The notes beneath the pieces are model-generated. The model saw only the letters and a program-made list of their open reading frames with translations, was not told the origin of the DNA and searched no databases. Shown piece after piece: positions 28,402 to 35,317 of a stretch of DNA of 46,516 nt. The stretch is from contig NZ_JAHDTH010000038.1 of the NCBI RefSeq assembly GCF_018531445.1, forward strand, positions 1 to 46,516, read 5' to 3'. Within the stretch, counting starts at the first letter, position 1, and every line of letters starts with the position of its first letter. This DNA comes from Pseudonocardia lacus (GTDB lineage Bacteria; Actinomycetota; Actinomycetes; Mycobacteriales; Pseudonocardiaceae). A program made the translations under genes and the position numbers.

Positions 28402-28607
28402 GCGACCTGACCTGCTCGATGGAGGTGGAGCACGTGCTGTTCGTCCGGCCCGACGTCGCCGCGGTCAAGGTGCGCCAGCGCTACACGAGCCCGGACGGCC
28501 GCCGCGCCGCCGACGAGGGCGAGGGCACCCCGCTGTTCGTGATGGCGAAGGAGGCCGGCCGGTGGTGGCTGACGGCCTGCCAGAACACCGCCGTCGCCGA
28601 CTCCTGA
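28188..28607 (+). CDS. SnoaL-like/NTF2-fold protein (SgcJ/EcaC type)
   Basis: This 139-aa protein is of the NTF2-like superfamily. An N-terminal helix pair (IARVVAAVEHAQANELVDEFVAQF) is followed by DAIWTTGGGHVLLGRDAIAAFTAQVL and the strand-rich MEVEHVLFVRPDVAAVKVRQRY...GTPLFVMAKEAGRWWLTACQNT. The length and pattern match the SgcJ/EcaC group. No catalytic set can be named with confidence, and the substrate is unknown. It probably has its own promoter. The upstream AraC frame overlaps its first half. Confidence 0.85.
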   Translation: MDTIEADTRTADLDAIARVVAAVEHAQANELVDEFVAQFRPDAIWTTGGGHVLLGRDAIAAFTAQVLPGAMSDLTCSMEVEHVLFVRPDVAAVKVRQRYTSPDGRRAADEGEGTPLFVMAKEAGRWWLTACQNTAVADS

Positions 28608-28611
28608 CCGG

Positions 28612-29307
28612 TCAGAGCCCGAGCGCGTGCTCCATGGCCGCCCGGCTGCGCCGCCCGACGACGCCGTTGGCGGTGAGCCCGTGCGAGCGCTGGAAGTCGC
28701 GCGTCGCCGTCTCGGTGTGCGGGCCGAAGTCCTCGTCGACGGCGACGTCGCGGGACAGGGCCTGCCGCAGCCGCCACTGCCAGGTGGCCACGGCCGCGCC
28801 GCGTTCGCCGCGGCGCAGCTGGTGGTGACCGGCGCCGGGCAGCCCGTGCGCGATGTCGATGACGATGCGCGGTGGCGCGGTGAGGCGCCGCACCAGGAAC
28901 GGCAGCCGCGCGGCGACGCCGATCCCGAGCGAGACCACACCCTCCCAGTCGCCGGTGTGGGCGATGCCGCGCAAGGCGGCGAGATCGTCGATCTCGGGGA
29001 GGGGGAAGGCGTCCGGGTCCTCGTCGGCGAACGTTCCCGCCGGGACGATGCTCACGTCGAGGAACGCGCGCCCGCGCACCGCGACCGGCTCACCGGACTC
29101 GTCCATCGCGATCTGCGGGACGTAGCTCACGTCGAATCCGGGCAGCGCCCCGTCGACGTCGATGGCGACCCGGTCGAAGTCGGGGTGCCCGCTCACCCGC
29201 ACGGCCGTCAGCGCTGGCATCACGGACGCCCGCGCGGCCATGCGCTTCGGGGCGGTGGTGGCGCCCGGTCCGATGCGCTCGGCGATGCGGCTGGAGTAGA
29301 CGGTCAC
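28612..29307 (-). CDS. AMIN-like and peptidoglycan-binding domain protein
   Basis: This 231-aa protein has an N-terminal beta-rich region of AMIN-like type (VRVSGHPDFDRVAIDVDGALPGFDVSYVP through PPRIVIDIAHG, about 30-150). A C-terminal PG_binding_1 domain follows: ATWQWRLRQALSRDVAVDEDFGPHTETATRDFQRSHGLTANGVVGRRSRAAM. Both domains usually act at the cell wall, yet no signal peptide or lipobox is visible from the chosen GTG (29307), which has AGGAGGAAG 6-14 nt upstream. An in-frame ATG at 29338 adds only MRPVPGGGRT, also not a signal. Two DnaA boxes lie in its upstream region. Confidence 0.82.
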   Translation of the reverse strand: MTVYSSRIAERIGPGATTAPKRMAARASVMPALTAVRVSGHPDFDRVAIDVDGALPGFDVSYVPQIAMDESGEPVAVRGRAFLDVSIVPAGTFADEDPDAFPLPEIDDLAALRGIAHTGDWEGVVSLGIGVAARLPFLVRRLTAPPRIVIDIAHGLPGAGHHQLRRGERGAAVATWQWRLRQALSRDVAVDEDFGPHTETATRDFQRSHGLTANGVVGRRSRAAMEHALGL

Positions 29308-29390
29308 GGTTCTTCCTCCTCCTGGCACAGGGCGCATCAGGAAGACGGGGCGAGCCGCGTCCGTGATACGGGATTTTCCCTGTTGCGGAG

Positions 29391-29431
29391 TTGTCCACAG
29401 GGAACGCGCGGTTGTCCACAGCTGTGGATCG
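29391..29431. promoter_or_regulatory. Pair of DnaA boxes with an inverted degenerate third
   Basis: TTGTCCACA, the preferred actinobacterial DnaA box, occurs at 29391-29399 and 29412-29420 in the same orientation, 21 nt apart. The second flows into TGTGGATCG, forming the 14-bp palindrome TCCACAGCTGTGGA (29415-29428). An AT-rich GGGATTTTCCC (29370-29380) is just upstream. No oriC genes (dnaA, dnaN) are nearby. The 29308-29516 gap holds nothing else visible. Confidence 0.6.
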
Positions 29432-29516
29432 TCGTCGGCGGACCTCTGGGAGGTGTCTGCGCTGGCAGTGGACTCGGTGTGCGGTCGTCGCTTTCCCGGG
29501 ACCTCAGACCGCCTGG

Positions 29517-30068
29517 TTACGCGCTGACGCCGGCCAGCACCGTCGCCGAGAGCGCCATCCGGTGGTCCTTCGTCCACGGCGGACCGAGCACCGCCCGTGG
29601 ACCGTGCAGGATCTCGTCGGCCCGAGCCCCCAGCACCCCGACCGCCCGGCGCTCGACGTCGGCCGCGTAGAGGTGCACCCGCCAGCCGCGGGCGCGCGCC
29701 GCGTCGTCGAGGACCCGGCGGTACATGACGGAGTCGGCGCGGGCCGAGTGCGGCGCCCGCCGCTGGGTCGCGATGTCGTCGGGGAAGTCGAGCGACCAGG
29801 CCCGCAGCGACATCGAGACGATGGGCCCACCCACCGCGGCCGCGAGTTCGTCGAGCGCAGCCTCCGTGGCCCGGGCGGCGGACGCCCGCACCCGGGCGAC
29901 GAGTTCGGCGGCCAAGGGGTCGTCGAGGGGCTGCACGTCGTGCTCGACGGGCGCCACCGGCACCCCGGGCCCGATCAGCTCGATGCGTCGGCGATCGACG
30001 ACCCGGTGGTCGTCCCCGGCCGTCACCGCCACGGCCCACCCGAGGTGGTGGGCGATCCCCACGCGCAC
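29517..30068 (-). CDS. Hypothetical protein (possible RNase H-like or hydrolase fold)
   Basis: This 183-aa soluble protein starts VRVGIAHHLGWAVAVTAG and continues DDHRVVDRRRIELI, a strand-strand pattern seen in RNase H-like folds. A helical middle (ELVARVRASAARATEAALDELAAAV), VSMSLRAWSLDFPDDIATQRR and a closing strand-helix region (WRVHLYAADVERRAVGVL; WTKDHRMALSATVLAG) follow. Similar proteins of unknown function are, to my recollection, widespread in actinobacteria. GTG 30068 has GGGAGG about 8 nt upstream, so I prefer it to the earlier ATG at 30176, whose extension runs through a structured palindromic region. Confidence 0.65.
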   Translation of the reverse strand: MRVGIAHHLGWAVAVTAGDDHRVVDRRRIELIGPGVPVAPVEHDVQPLDDPLAAELVARVRASAARATEAALDELAAAVGGPIVSMSLRAWSLDFPDDIATQRRAPHSARADSVMYRRVLDDAARARGWRVHLYAADVERRAVGVLGARADEILHGPRAVLGPPWTKDHRMALSATVLAGVSA

Positions 30069-30143
30069 GCCCCACCCTCCCACCCGCGGTGCCGGACGGC
30101 CTGGACGTCCACGCGGCCGTCGCCCCCCGCACACCGACAGCGG

Positions 30144-30216
30144 CACCCGCGCATACCTCGTGGTCACCACGCACATGTCACGACATGTGCGCGGCGACCA
30201 GTAGGTATGCGCGGTG
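30144..30216. repeat. ~70-nt imperfect hairpin downstream of yajQ
   Basis: CGCGCATACCT (30148-30158) pairs with AGGTATGCGCG (30203-30213), TGGTC (30161-30165) with GACCA (30196-30200), and GCACATGT (30171-30178) with ACATGTGC (30183-30190) around a 4-nt loop. Outer CACC/GGTG adds more pairs. The arms are interrupted by only short mismatches. It could end yajQ transcription but is larger than needed. Confidence 0.7.
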
Positions 30217-30235
30217 GGGCGGACGCAGGGGTGCG

Positions 30236-30727
30236 CTAGCGGTAGTTGGTGAACTGGAGCGCGATCCCGAAGTCCTTGTTCTTGAGCAGCGCGATCACGG
30301 CCTGCAGGTCGTCCTTCTTCTTGCCCGACACCCGCAGCTGGTCGCCCTGGATCTGGGCCTGCACGCCCTTGAGCTTCTCGTCCCGGATGGCCTTGCTGAT
30401 CTCCTTGGCCTTCTCCGACGCGATGCCCTGCAGGATCTTGCCGTTGACCTTGTAGACCTTGCCCGAGATCGCCGGCTCCCCGGCCTCGAACGCCTTCAGC
30501 GAGATCCCCCGCTTGATCAGCTTCTCCCGGAAGACGTCGACCGCGGCGACGGCGCGCTCCTCGGTCTCCGACTCGACGACCACCGCCTCCTCGCCCGACC
30601 AGGCGATCGAGGTGCCGGTACCCCGGAAGTCGAACCGCTGCGAGAGCTCCTTCGCGGCCTGGTTGAGGGCGTTGTCGACCTCCTGGCGGTCGACCTTGCT
30701 CACCACGTCGAAGGACGGGTCGGCCAT
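30236..30727 (-). CDS. yajQ: YajQ-family nucleotide-binding protein
   Basis: This 163-aa protein has the duplicated ferredoxin-like fold of the YajQ/DUF520 family, some members of which bind cyclic di-GMP. Signatures are present throughout: [90 protein letters not shown] and the C-terminal [15 protein letters not shown]. The length matches the family. The ATG has GAGGAGG about 6 nt upstream. It is transcribed away from the tRNA-Tyr gene. Cyclic di-GMP binding here is inference from the family. Confidence 0.96.
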   Translation of the reverse strand: MADPSFDVVSKVDRQEVDNALNQAAKELSQRFDFRGTGTSIAWSGEEAVVVESETEERAVAAVDVFREKLIKRGISLKAFEAGEPAISGKVYKVNGKILQGIASEKAKEISKAIRDEKLKGVQAQIQGDQLRVSGKKKDDLQAVIALLKNKDFGIALQFTNYR

Positions 30728-30807
30728 CGTTGCCTCCTCGCCGGTGGGCCCCTGCGGAACCCGCTAGCCGGCTGTCGTATCCTCATCCACGCGCCACGGC
30801 GCACCCC

Positions 30808-30889
30808 GGCAGGTTGCCCGAGTGGCCAAAGGGAGCGGACTGTAAATCCGTCGGCTTAGCCTACGAAGGTTCGAATCCTTCACCTGCCA
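30808..30889 (+). tRNA. tRNA-Tyr (anticodon GTA)
   Basis: The cloverleaf is complete: acceptor GGCAGGT (30808-30814) with ACCTGCC (30882-30888), discriminator A30889, anticodon stem GCGGA/TCCGT, loop CTGTAAA with anticodon GTA at 30842-30844, a long type II variable arm as expected of bacterial tRNA-Tyr, and a T-loop GGTTCGAATCC. The 3' CCA is not encoded. A strong hairpin terminator follows at 30902. Confidence 0.97.
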
Positions 30890-30901
30890 CCCCCAGTGGG
30901 T

Positions 30902-30938
30902 ACGGCCCCTGACCAGCGGAGACGCGGTCAGGGGCCGT
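30902..30938 (+). terminator. Terminator of tRNA-Tyr
   Basis: ACGGCCCCTGACC (30902-30914) pairs perfectly with GGTCAGGGGCCGT (30926-30938) around an 11-nt loop, followed by CTTCGTCG. A close relative of this hairpin (same core, same loop length) occurs at 37442-37476. Confidence 0.9.
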
Positions 30939-31040
30939 CTTCGTCGTGATCGGTGGCGTCCGACTCCGGCTGGTCGTCGCCGGGTGGCTGCGGCAGATGC
31001 GTGACCAGGCTCTGGCGAGCGCCGGGGCGGTCAGGCGGCG

Positions 31041-32180
31041 TCAACCCGAGGCCGGTCGCAGATCGATGATCACCTGCCGGTTCTGCGCGGCCAGCACCGG
31101 GTCGAGGGCGCCGGTCGGGTCGCGGTCGTCGACGAAGCCGGGAAAGTCGGTGCCCACCCCGCGCACCTCCAGCGACCCGGCCGGCGCCCCGCCGCGGCGG
31201 AGCAACTCGGCGACCGCGCCGGCCCGGTCGCGGCTCAGCGCGAGGCGCCCCTGCGGGGTGCCGGCCGACGATGTCGTCCCGGTGAGCACGGCCCGGACCG
31301 TCCCGCTCCGGAGCCGGTCCACGAACGGTGCGAGTACCGCGACCGCTTGGTCGGGATCGCGCAGCACCGCCTGGTCGGGCAGGAAGCCGACGGCGCTGTC
31401 CGGCAGCGGGACCGGGCCGTCGATCGGCTCGGGCGCGGCCACCGGCACCGTGCTGACTGGAGGCAGTCCGGTCCCCGCAGTGGCCGCAACCGGCGCCTCC
31501 ATGACGACGACGCTCGCCCCGGCCCGGCGCAGCACCTCGGTCCACAGGGCGATCAGGGCGGCCCGAGCCGGGGGCGGCAACGGCTCCTGCGGTGCGACCG
31601 TGTCGCCCGCACCCACCAGCACGACCGTGACCCCCGCGAGGTCGGGAAGGGTCCCGGCTGCGCCGAGCCGGTCGGCCACCGTGACCGGGTCCGCGCTCAA
31701 CAGCGCGCCGCCGTGATCGGGAAAACGCAGCGCCCCGGCGGTCTGCAACAGGCTGTCGAGCACGACGATGGACCGCGGACCGGGCTGCCCCGCCAGTGCA
31801 CGGGCCGCGAGGTCGAACCCGGCCAGCAGGTCGACCTCCGGGTCGTCGGCGCGCAGGGATCCCAGCCGCTCTTCGGCCTCGACGCGCAGTTCGGCGACCG
31901 CCGCACCGCGGACCAGATCGTTGTCCCCGGCGACGGTCAGATCCAGCCTCGGGCCGACCGACGGGCGTCCGTCCGGGGTCACGAACGCCCAGGCCGCGCC
32001 GCGGTCCAGGTCGGCGGTGAACTGCCGCTCCAGGGCGTCGTTCCAGACCGGCAGCGGCGACCCGGTCCGGGCACCGGCCACGACGATCGTCGCCGTCGCG
32101 ACCTGAGGTTGCGCGGGCGGACCCGCGCACCCGGTCAGGACGGCGATGGCGGTCGCCCCGACCAGCATCCGGCGGATCAT
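31041..32180 (-). CDS. Lipoprotein with C-terminal OmpA-like (peptidoglycan-binding) domain
   Basis: This 379-aa protein has a signal peptide with lipobox AVLTGC (lipidated Cys18). A middle alpha/beta region (about 30-250) is Rossmann- or vWA-like: SIVVLDSLLQTAGALRF, LAGVTVVLVGAGDTVAP and LIALWTEVLRRAGASVVVM. A C-terminal OmpA-like domain (about 258-372) contains LTGTTSSAGTPQGRLALSRDRAGAVAELLRRGG and ends AAQNRQVIIDL. It should be anchored in the outer leaflet of the membrane and grip the cell wall. Its ATG overlaps the stop of the preceding membrane-protein gene (ATGA). The function is unknown, and a link between membrane complex and wall is inferred. About 100 nt of featureless sequence separate it from the tRNA terminator. 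Confidence 0.85.
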   Translation of the reverse strand: MIRRMLVGATAIAVLTGCAGPPAQPQVATATIVVAGARTGSPLPVWNDALERQFTADLDRGAAWAFVTPDGRPSVGPRLDLTVAGDNDLVRGAAVAELRVEAEERLGSLRADDPEVDLLAGFDLAARALAGQPGPRSIVVLDSLLQTAGALRFPDHGGALLSADPVTVADRLGAAGTLPDLAGVTVVLVGAGDTVAPQEPLPPPARAALIALWTEVLRRAGASVVVMEAPVAATAGTGLPPVSTVPVAAPEPIDGPVPLPDSAVGFLPDQAVLRDPDQAVAVLAPFVDRLRSGTVRAVLTGTTSSAGTPQGRLALSRDRAGAVAELLRRGGAPAGSLEVRGVGTDFPGFVDDRDPTGALDPVLAAQNRQVIIDLRPASG

Positions 32181-33304
32181 GCGGCGGCCCCGCCTTCGGG
32201 TGGCTCCAGCGCGGCTCGGCCGCCCGGCGGGAGCCGCCGCTGCTCCACCGAGGTGCGCCGCCGGCCCAGCGCGTGCACGTACCGGTCCTTCAGTTCGGCC
32301 GCGAGCGCTCGGCACTCGTCGGCCGGCGGGGCGTAGCGCTCGGCGACCGCACGCAGGGCGTCCCGCTCGTGCGCGGTGTGCTCGGCGGCGCGCCCGGCGT
32401 CGTCGCGGGCCTGGCTGCGGGCCGCGGCCAGCCGCTCCACCTCGGTGGCCGCGGCGTGCCACGCCGCGGCGTAGGGGTTGTGGCGGTGGGCGCTGCGCAG
32501 CAGTACGGCAAGACCGACCGCCAGCGCCACGGCCAGCCAGCCGACGGTCAGCCACATCGGCTCGATCCCCGCGACGGCCAGGAGCGGCCTGGCTACCGAG
32601 GTCCCCACTGGCAGCGGCAGCAGCAGGTAGGCGGTGCGGACCACGGCCACGAACGCGGTCACCCCGACCCACAGGACCGCCGCACAGACCATCAGCACCA
32701 GCGGCCACCCGGTCCAGCGCCGGGTCCGGCGCGCGGTGGTGACCAGCGTGCCCAGCTGCTTGGGCAGCAGCACGGTGACCAGCACGACGGCCCCGGCGAG
32801 CAGCGCCGTCTCCGCCGGGGTGGCCCCCATCAGTCGGAAGGCCAGGTAGTTCAGCCCGATCTCGGCCACCCCGGCGGCCCCGTAGATCGCGCAATCGACC
32901 AGGCGCTGCCGGCTCCGGTCCTCGGTCATGCGGTCGCGGTCGGACCAGTCGCCGCCGTCGTCGCCGGCCCGCTCTCCGCGCAGGACGGCAGCGATCTCCT
33001 CCTGCCGCCGTTCGGCGCCGGCCGCCGCCGCGTCCGCCAGCGCCCGACGTTCGTCGGCCGCCGCCTCCGCCGCGTCGGCCGTCCGGATCCGGGCCCGCGC
33101 CTCCTGCTCGTCGGCCGAGCGGGCCGCCGCGATCTGCGCCAGCCGCTGGTCCGCCCACCGGTCGATCTCCCGGTGCACCGGCGCGGGCGGCAGATCCGTC
33201 TCCGCCGCGTCGGCCCAGTCCGACTGGCTGTCCCGCAGCGCCTGGGTCTCGATCTCGCGCAGCAGTTGGCCGCGGTCGAGCGGGACCAACTCAACGGGTT
33301 TCAT
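32177..33304 (-). CDS. Four-helix membrane protein with long cytoplasmic helical arms
   Basis: This 375-aa protein is not a family I recognise. Residues 1-130 are hydrophilic and rich in Ala, Glu and Arg, with probable coiled coil (ADQRLAQIAAARSADEQEAR and on). Four membrane segments lie at about 136-158, 165-187, 201-228 and 250-270, separated by a strongly basic loop (TTARRTRRW). Residues 280-345 form a second helical arm (EVERLAAARSQARDDAGRAA), followed by a basic, proline-rich end. By the positive-inside rule both ends are cytoplasmic. It overlaps both neighbours (14 nt upstream, ATGA downstream), so it forms one operon with the OmpA-like lipoprotein. Confidence 0.75.
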   Translation of the reverse strand: MKPVELVPLDRGQLLREIETQALRDSQSDWADAAETDLPPAPVHREIDRWADQRLAQIAAARSADEQEARARIRTADAAEAAADERRALADAAAAGAERRQEEIAAVLRGERAGDDGGDWSDRDRMTEDRSRQRLVDCAIYGAAGVAEIGLNYLAFRLMGATPAETALLAGAVVLVTVLLPKQLGTLVTTARRTRRWTGWPLVLMVCAAVLWVGVTAFVAVVRTAYLLLPLPVGTSVARPLLAVAGIEPMWLTVGWLAVALAVGLAVLLRSAHRHNPYAAAWHAAATEVERLAAARSQARDDAGRAAEHTAHERDALRAVAERYAPPADECRALAAELKDRYVHALGRRRTSVEQRRLPPGGRAALEPPEGGAAA

Positions 33305-33731
33305 GGGTGTCCACCTCCGCGATCGCGGCGAGCGGCGGGCAGCGCCAGCCCAGGTGCGCGTGCCGGCGGTACCGGTGGTGGCGCTGCCAGTTCCGCCCGT
33401 AGGTGGCGCAGACCAGCTCGTAGTCGGCGACCCGCACCTCGGCCGCGGCGTCGGCCCGTCTCACGAGTGCGTCCCGGCGCGCCGACCGCACGTCGGCGGA
33501 GTCGTGCCCGGCGTGGCCGTGCCCGGTGTCGGCGAGGGCGGCCAGGTCGCGGTCGAGCTGGTCGGCGAGGGCGACCAGGTCGAGGGCGGTGTCGCGGCGG
33601 AGCCGGACCAGGTACCGGGTGTCGACGACCTCCTCGACGCCCAGCCCTGCGCGGCCGGCCTGCCAACCGTGCCATGCGGCGACCAGGTGGGGCAGCAGTC
33701 CTGGCGGCGTCTTGCGGGAGTGGTGGGTCAT
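33291..33731 (-). CDS. Small soluble hypothetical protein, first gene of the envelope operon
   Basis: This 146-aa basic, His- and Arg-rich protein has a helical middle (RYLVRLRRDTALDLVALADQLDRDLAALADTGHGHAGHD; ALVRRADAAAEVRVADYELVCATYGRNW) and the ending RHHRYRRHAHLGWRCPPLAAI. There is no membrane segment. The His-rich GHGHAGHD and the RHHRYRRH cluster could bind metal or nucleic acid, but this is speculation. The ATG has GGGAGG about 10 nt upstream. It overlaps the next gene by 14 nt and starts 190 nt from the divergent GntR gene. I do not recognise a family. Confidence 0.65.
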   Translation of the reverse strand: MTHHSRKTPPGLLPHLVAAWHGWQAGRAGLGVEEVVDTRYLVRLRRDTALDLVALADQLDRDLAALADTGHGHAGHDSADVRSARRDALVRRADAAAEVRVADYELVCATYGRNWQRHHRYRRHAHLGWRCPPLAAIAEVDTHETR

Positions 33732-33779
33732 GTCCTCGACCTCCCTGCGACGGGTGCCGGCGGCGACGGCGGCAGGTGT

Positions 33780-33860
33780 ACCTGTTACGACAGGTGGTAC
33801 TGTAACGCATGCCACGCCATCTGCGACAGCTGGTTCTGATATGACTGCAGATCTAGTACC
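33780..33860. promoter_or_regulatory. Operator-like palindromes between the envelope operon and gntR
   Basis: ACCTGT-TACG-ACAGGT (33780-33795) is a perfect 16-bp palindrome. GTTAC/GTAAC (33784-33788, 33802-33806) and GGTACT/AGTACC (33796-33801, 33855-33860) are further inverted pairs in an AT-richer stretch. They sit where the promoter of the minus-strand operon must be, and a HutC-type GntR regulator next door could bind them. Confidence 0.45.
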
Positions 33861-33870
33861 GACAACCCGT

Positions 33871-33899
33871 TTGGAGTAGCGTGGCGACACTCTTACGTC
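33871..33899 (+). promoter_or_regulatory. Candidate promoter of the GntR gene
   Basis: TTGGAG (33871-33876), 17-nt spacer, TACGTC (33894-33899). Transcription would start near 33906, giving a short leader with the Shine-Dalgarno sequence AGGAGGGG (33910-33917) before the GTG at 33922. Confidence 0.45.
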
Positions 33900-33921
33900 C
33901 GATGGCAACAGGAGGGGTGCG

Positions 33922-34683
33922 GTGACGACCCCTAAGCACGCCCAGTTGGCCGCAGTGCTGCGTGCCCGCATCGCCGCCGACGACTTCCCCGACGGTCGAC
34001 TGCCCAGCGAATCCGAGCTCATGAAAGAGCACGCGATGTCCCGGACGACGGTGCGTTCCGCGCTGAAGGAGTTGCAGAACGAAGGCCTGCTTCGCTCCGC
34101 GTCCGGTGTCGGGTACTTCGTCCGGCGGTTCGAGCACTTCTCCTACCGTCCGCAGGACGACTTCCGGGCCGTCGCGACGATCCAGGACGCGGACTCGTTC
34201 ACCCAGGCCGCAGCCAAGCGCAACCCGACCCAGCAGATCGAGGTCGGCATCGTCCGGGCCCCCAAGGACGTCGCCCGGCGGCTGCGGATCGCCGAGGGCG
34301 ACTCCGTGGTGGTCCGGCGCCGCTACCGGTCCTTGGACGGCGTGCCCTACCAGATCAACGTGAGCTACTACCCGCTCGACATCGTCAGCGGCACCGACGT
34401 GATGGTGCCCCAGGACATCGTCCGCGGCGCCAACCAGTTGCTGGCCGACCACGGCTACGCCCAGGTGCGAGCGCTCGACGAGATCTGGTTCCGGATGCCC
34501 AAGCCGGAGGAGGCCCGCTGGCTGGACATCGGCCCGGGGATCCCGGTGGCCGAGCACGTCATCACCGGGTTCACCGCCGATGACCAGGCCGTGCGGATGG
34601 TCCGCGTGATCCTGCCCGGCGACCGCAACGTCATCACCTTCGACCGCGTCCACCCCGACCACGAGCGAGCGAGCCGACCGTGA
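33922..34683 (+). CDS. GntR-family regulator with UTRA domain (HutC subfamily)
   Basis: This 253-aa regulator has an N-terminal winged helix: LAAVLRARIAADDFPDGRLPSESELMKEHAMSRTTVRSALKELQNEGLLRSASGVGYFVRR (about 8-70). A UTRA effector domain follows (VVVRRRYRSLDGVPYQINVSYYPLDIV; EARWLDIGPGIPVAEHVITGF). GTG 33922 follows a strong Shine-Dalgarno sequence. It overlaps the GNAT gene (GTGA). Such HutC-type regulators are frequent on actinomycete integrative elements, where they control transfer genes. Here it is divergent from the envelope operon, so regulation of that operon is a reasonable guess. Its codon use is somewhat less GC-biased than neighbours. Confidence 0.93.
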   Translation: MTTPKHAQLAAVLRARIAADDFPDGRLPSESELMKEHAMSRTTVRSALKELQNEGLLRSASGVGYFVRRFEHFSYRPQDDFRAVATIQDADSFTQAAAKRNPTQQIEVGIVRAPKDVARRLRIAEGDSVVVRRRYRSLDGVPYQINVSYYPLDIVSGTDVMVPQDIVRGANQLLADHGYAQVRALDEIWFRMPKPEEARWLDIGPGIPVAEHVITGFTADDQAVRMVRVILPGDRNVITFDRVHPDHERASRP

Positions 34684-35279
34684 CCCCTGTACTCCCCGCC
34701 ACGCCGGTGCTCATCCGCCCGGCGGTCATGTCCGACCTCACGCAGGTCGTCGCGCTCATCGCCGAGGCGGCCCGATGGATCAGGCAGCTCGATCCCGGCC
34801 TGGCGCAGTGGCAGACCGACGACTGCTGGCGCCGCAACTGGGTGCACCTCGACATCGTCGCCGGCACGTTGTGGGTGATCGAGGACGCCGGCCGGGTGGT
34901 CGCCACCATCACCGTCGACGAGTGGGCCGACGCCGACTTCTGGAAACCGGAGGACGACGTGCTCAGCGCGTTCTACTGCCATCGGATGGCCGTCACCCGA
35001 TCCCACGCCGGCCGGGGCCTGGGCTCGGCGATGCTGGACTGGGCGAGCCGGCTGGCCGAGGGCGCCGGACGCCCGCTGCTGCGGTTCGACGCGTGGTCGA
35101 CCAACCACGCGCTGCACCAGTACTACAAGGGGCTCGGCTTCGAGATGGTCCGCAACGAGCCACTCGAGTGGCGGGGCAGCGGTGCCTTGTTCCAGCGGCG
35201 CTCCGCCGTACGGCTCGACGACCCGCCCGTGCTCTGTCGGTCTCGGACCGCCCCGCTCGACTGGCAGGTCGCCGCCTGA
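34680..35279 (+). CDS. GNAT-family N-acetyltransferase
   Basis: This 199-aa protein has the GNAT fold (about residues 10-165): VLIRPAVMSDLTQVVALIAEAARW, LWVIEDAGRVVATITVDEWAD, the acetyl-CoA segment HRMAVTRSHAGRGLGSAMLDWASRLA, and FDAWSTNHALHQYYKGLGFEMV. About 30 further residues follow without a clear motif. The GTG overlaps the gntR stop, so the two are co-expressed. A GntR-GNAT pair of this kind recurs in actinomycete accessory regions, to my recollection. The substrate is unknown. Confidence 0.9.
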   Translation: MTPVLPATPVLIRPAVMSDLTQVVALIAEAARWIRQLDPGLAQWQTDDCWRRNWVHLDIVAGTLWVIEDAGRVVATITVDEWADADFWKPEDDVLSAFYCHRMAVTRSHAGRGLGSAMLDWASRLAEGAGRPLLRFDAWSTNHALHQYYKGLGFEMVRNEPLEWRGSGALFQRRSAVRLDDPPVLCRSRTAPLDWQVAA

Positions 35280-35305
35280 CCCTCACCGCGGCGCCCCGAC
35301 CGCAG

Positions 35306-35311
35306 TACCTT
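35306..35311 (+). promoter_or_regulatory. Candidate leaderless -10 of the serine hydrolase
   Basis: TACCTT fits TANNNT and ends exactly 6 nt before the ATG at 35318. No Shine-Dalgarno sequence is present. Confidence 0.5.
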
Positions 35312-35317
35312 GCGCCG

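Noticed and set aside
31041..33304. Zorya-type (ZorAB) defence pair
   Set aside because: The membrane protein lacks a MotA/ExbB-like layout and the OmpA-domain protein is a lipoprotein, not a single-pass ZorB. No ZorC/D/E genes are adjacent.
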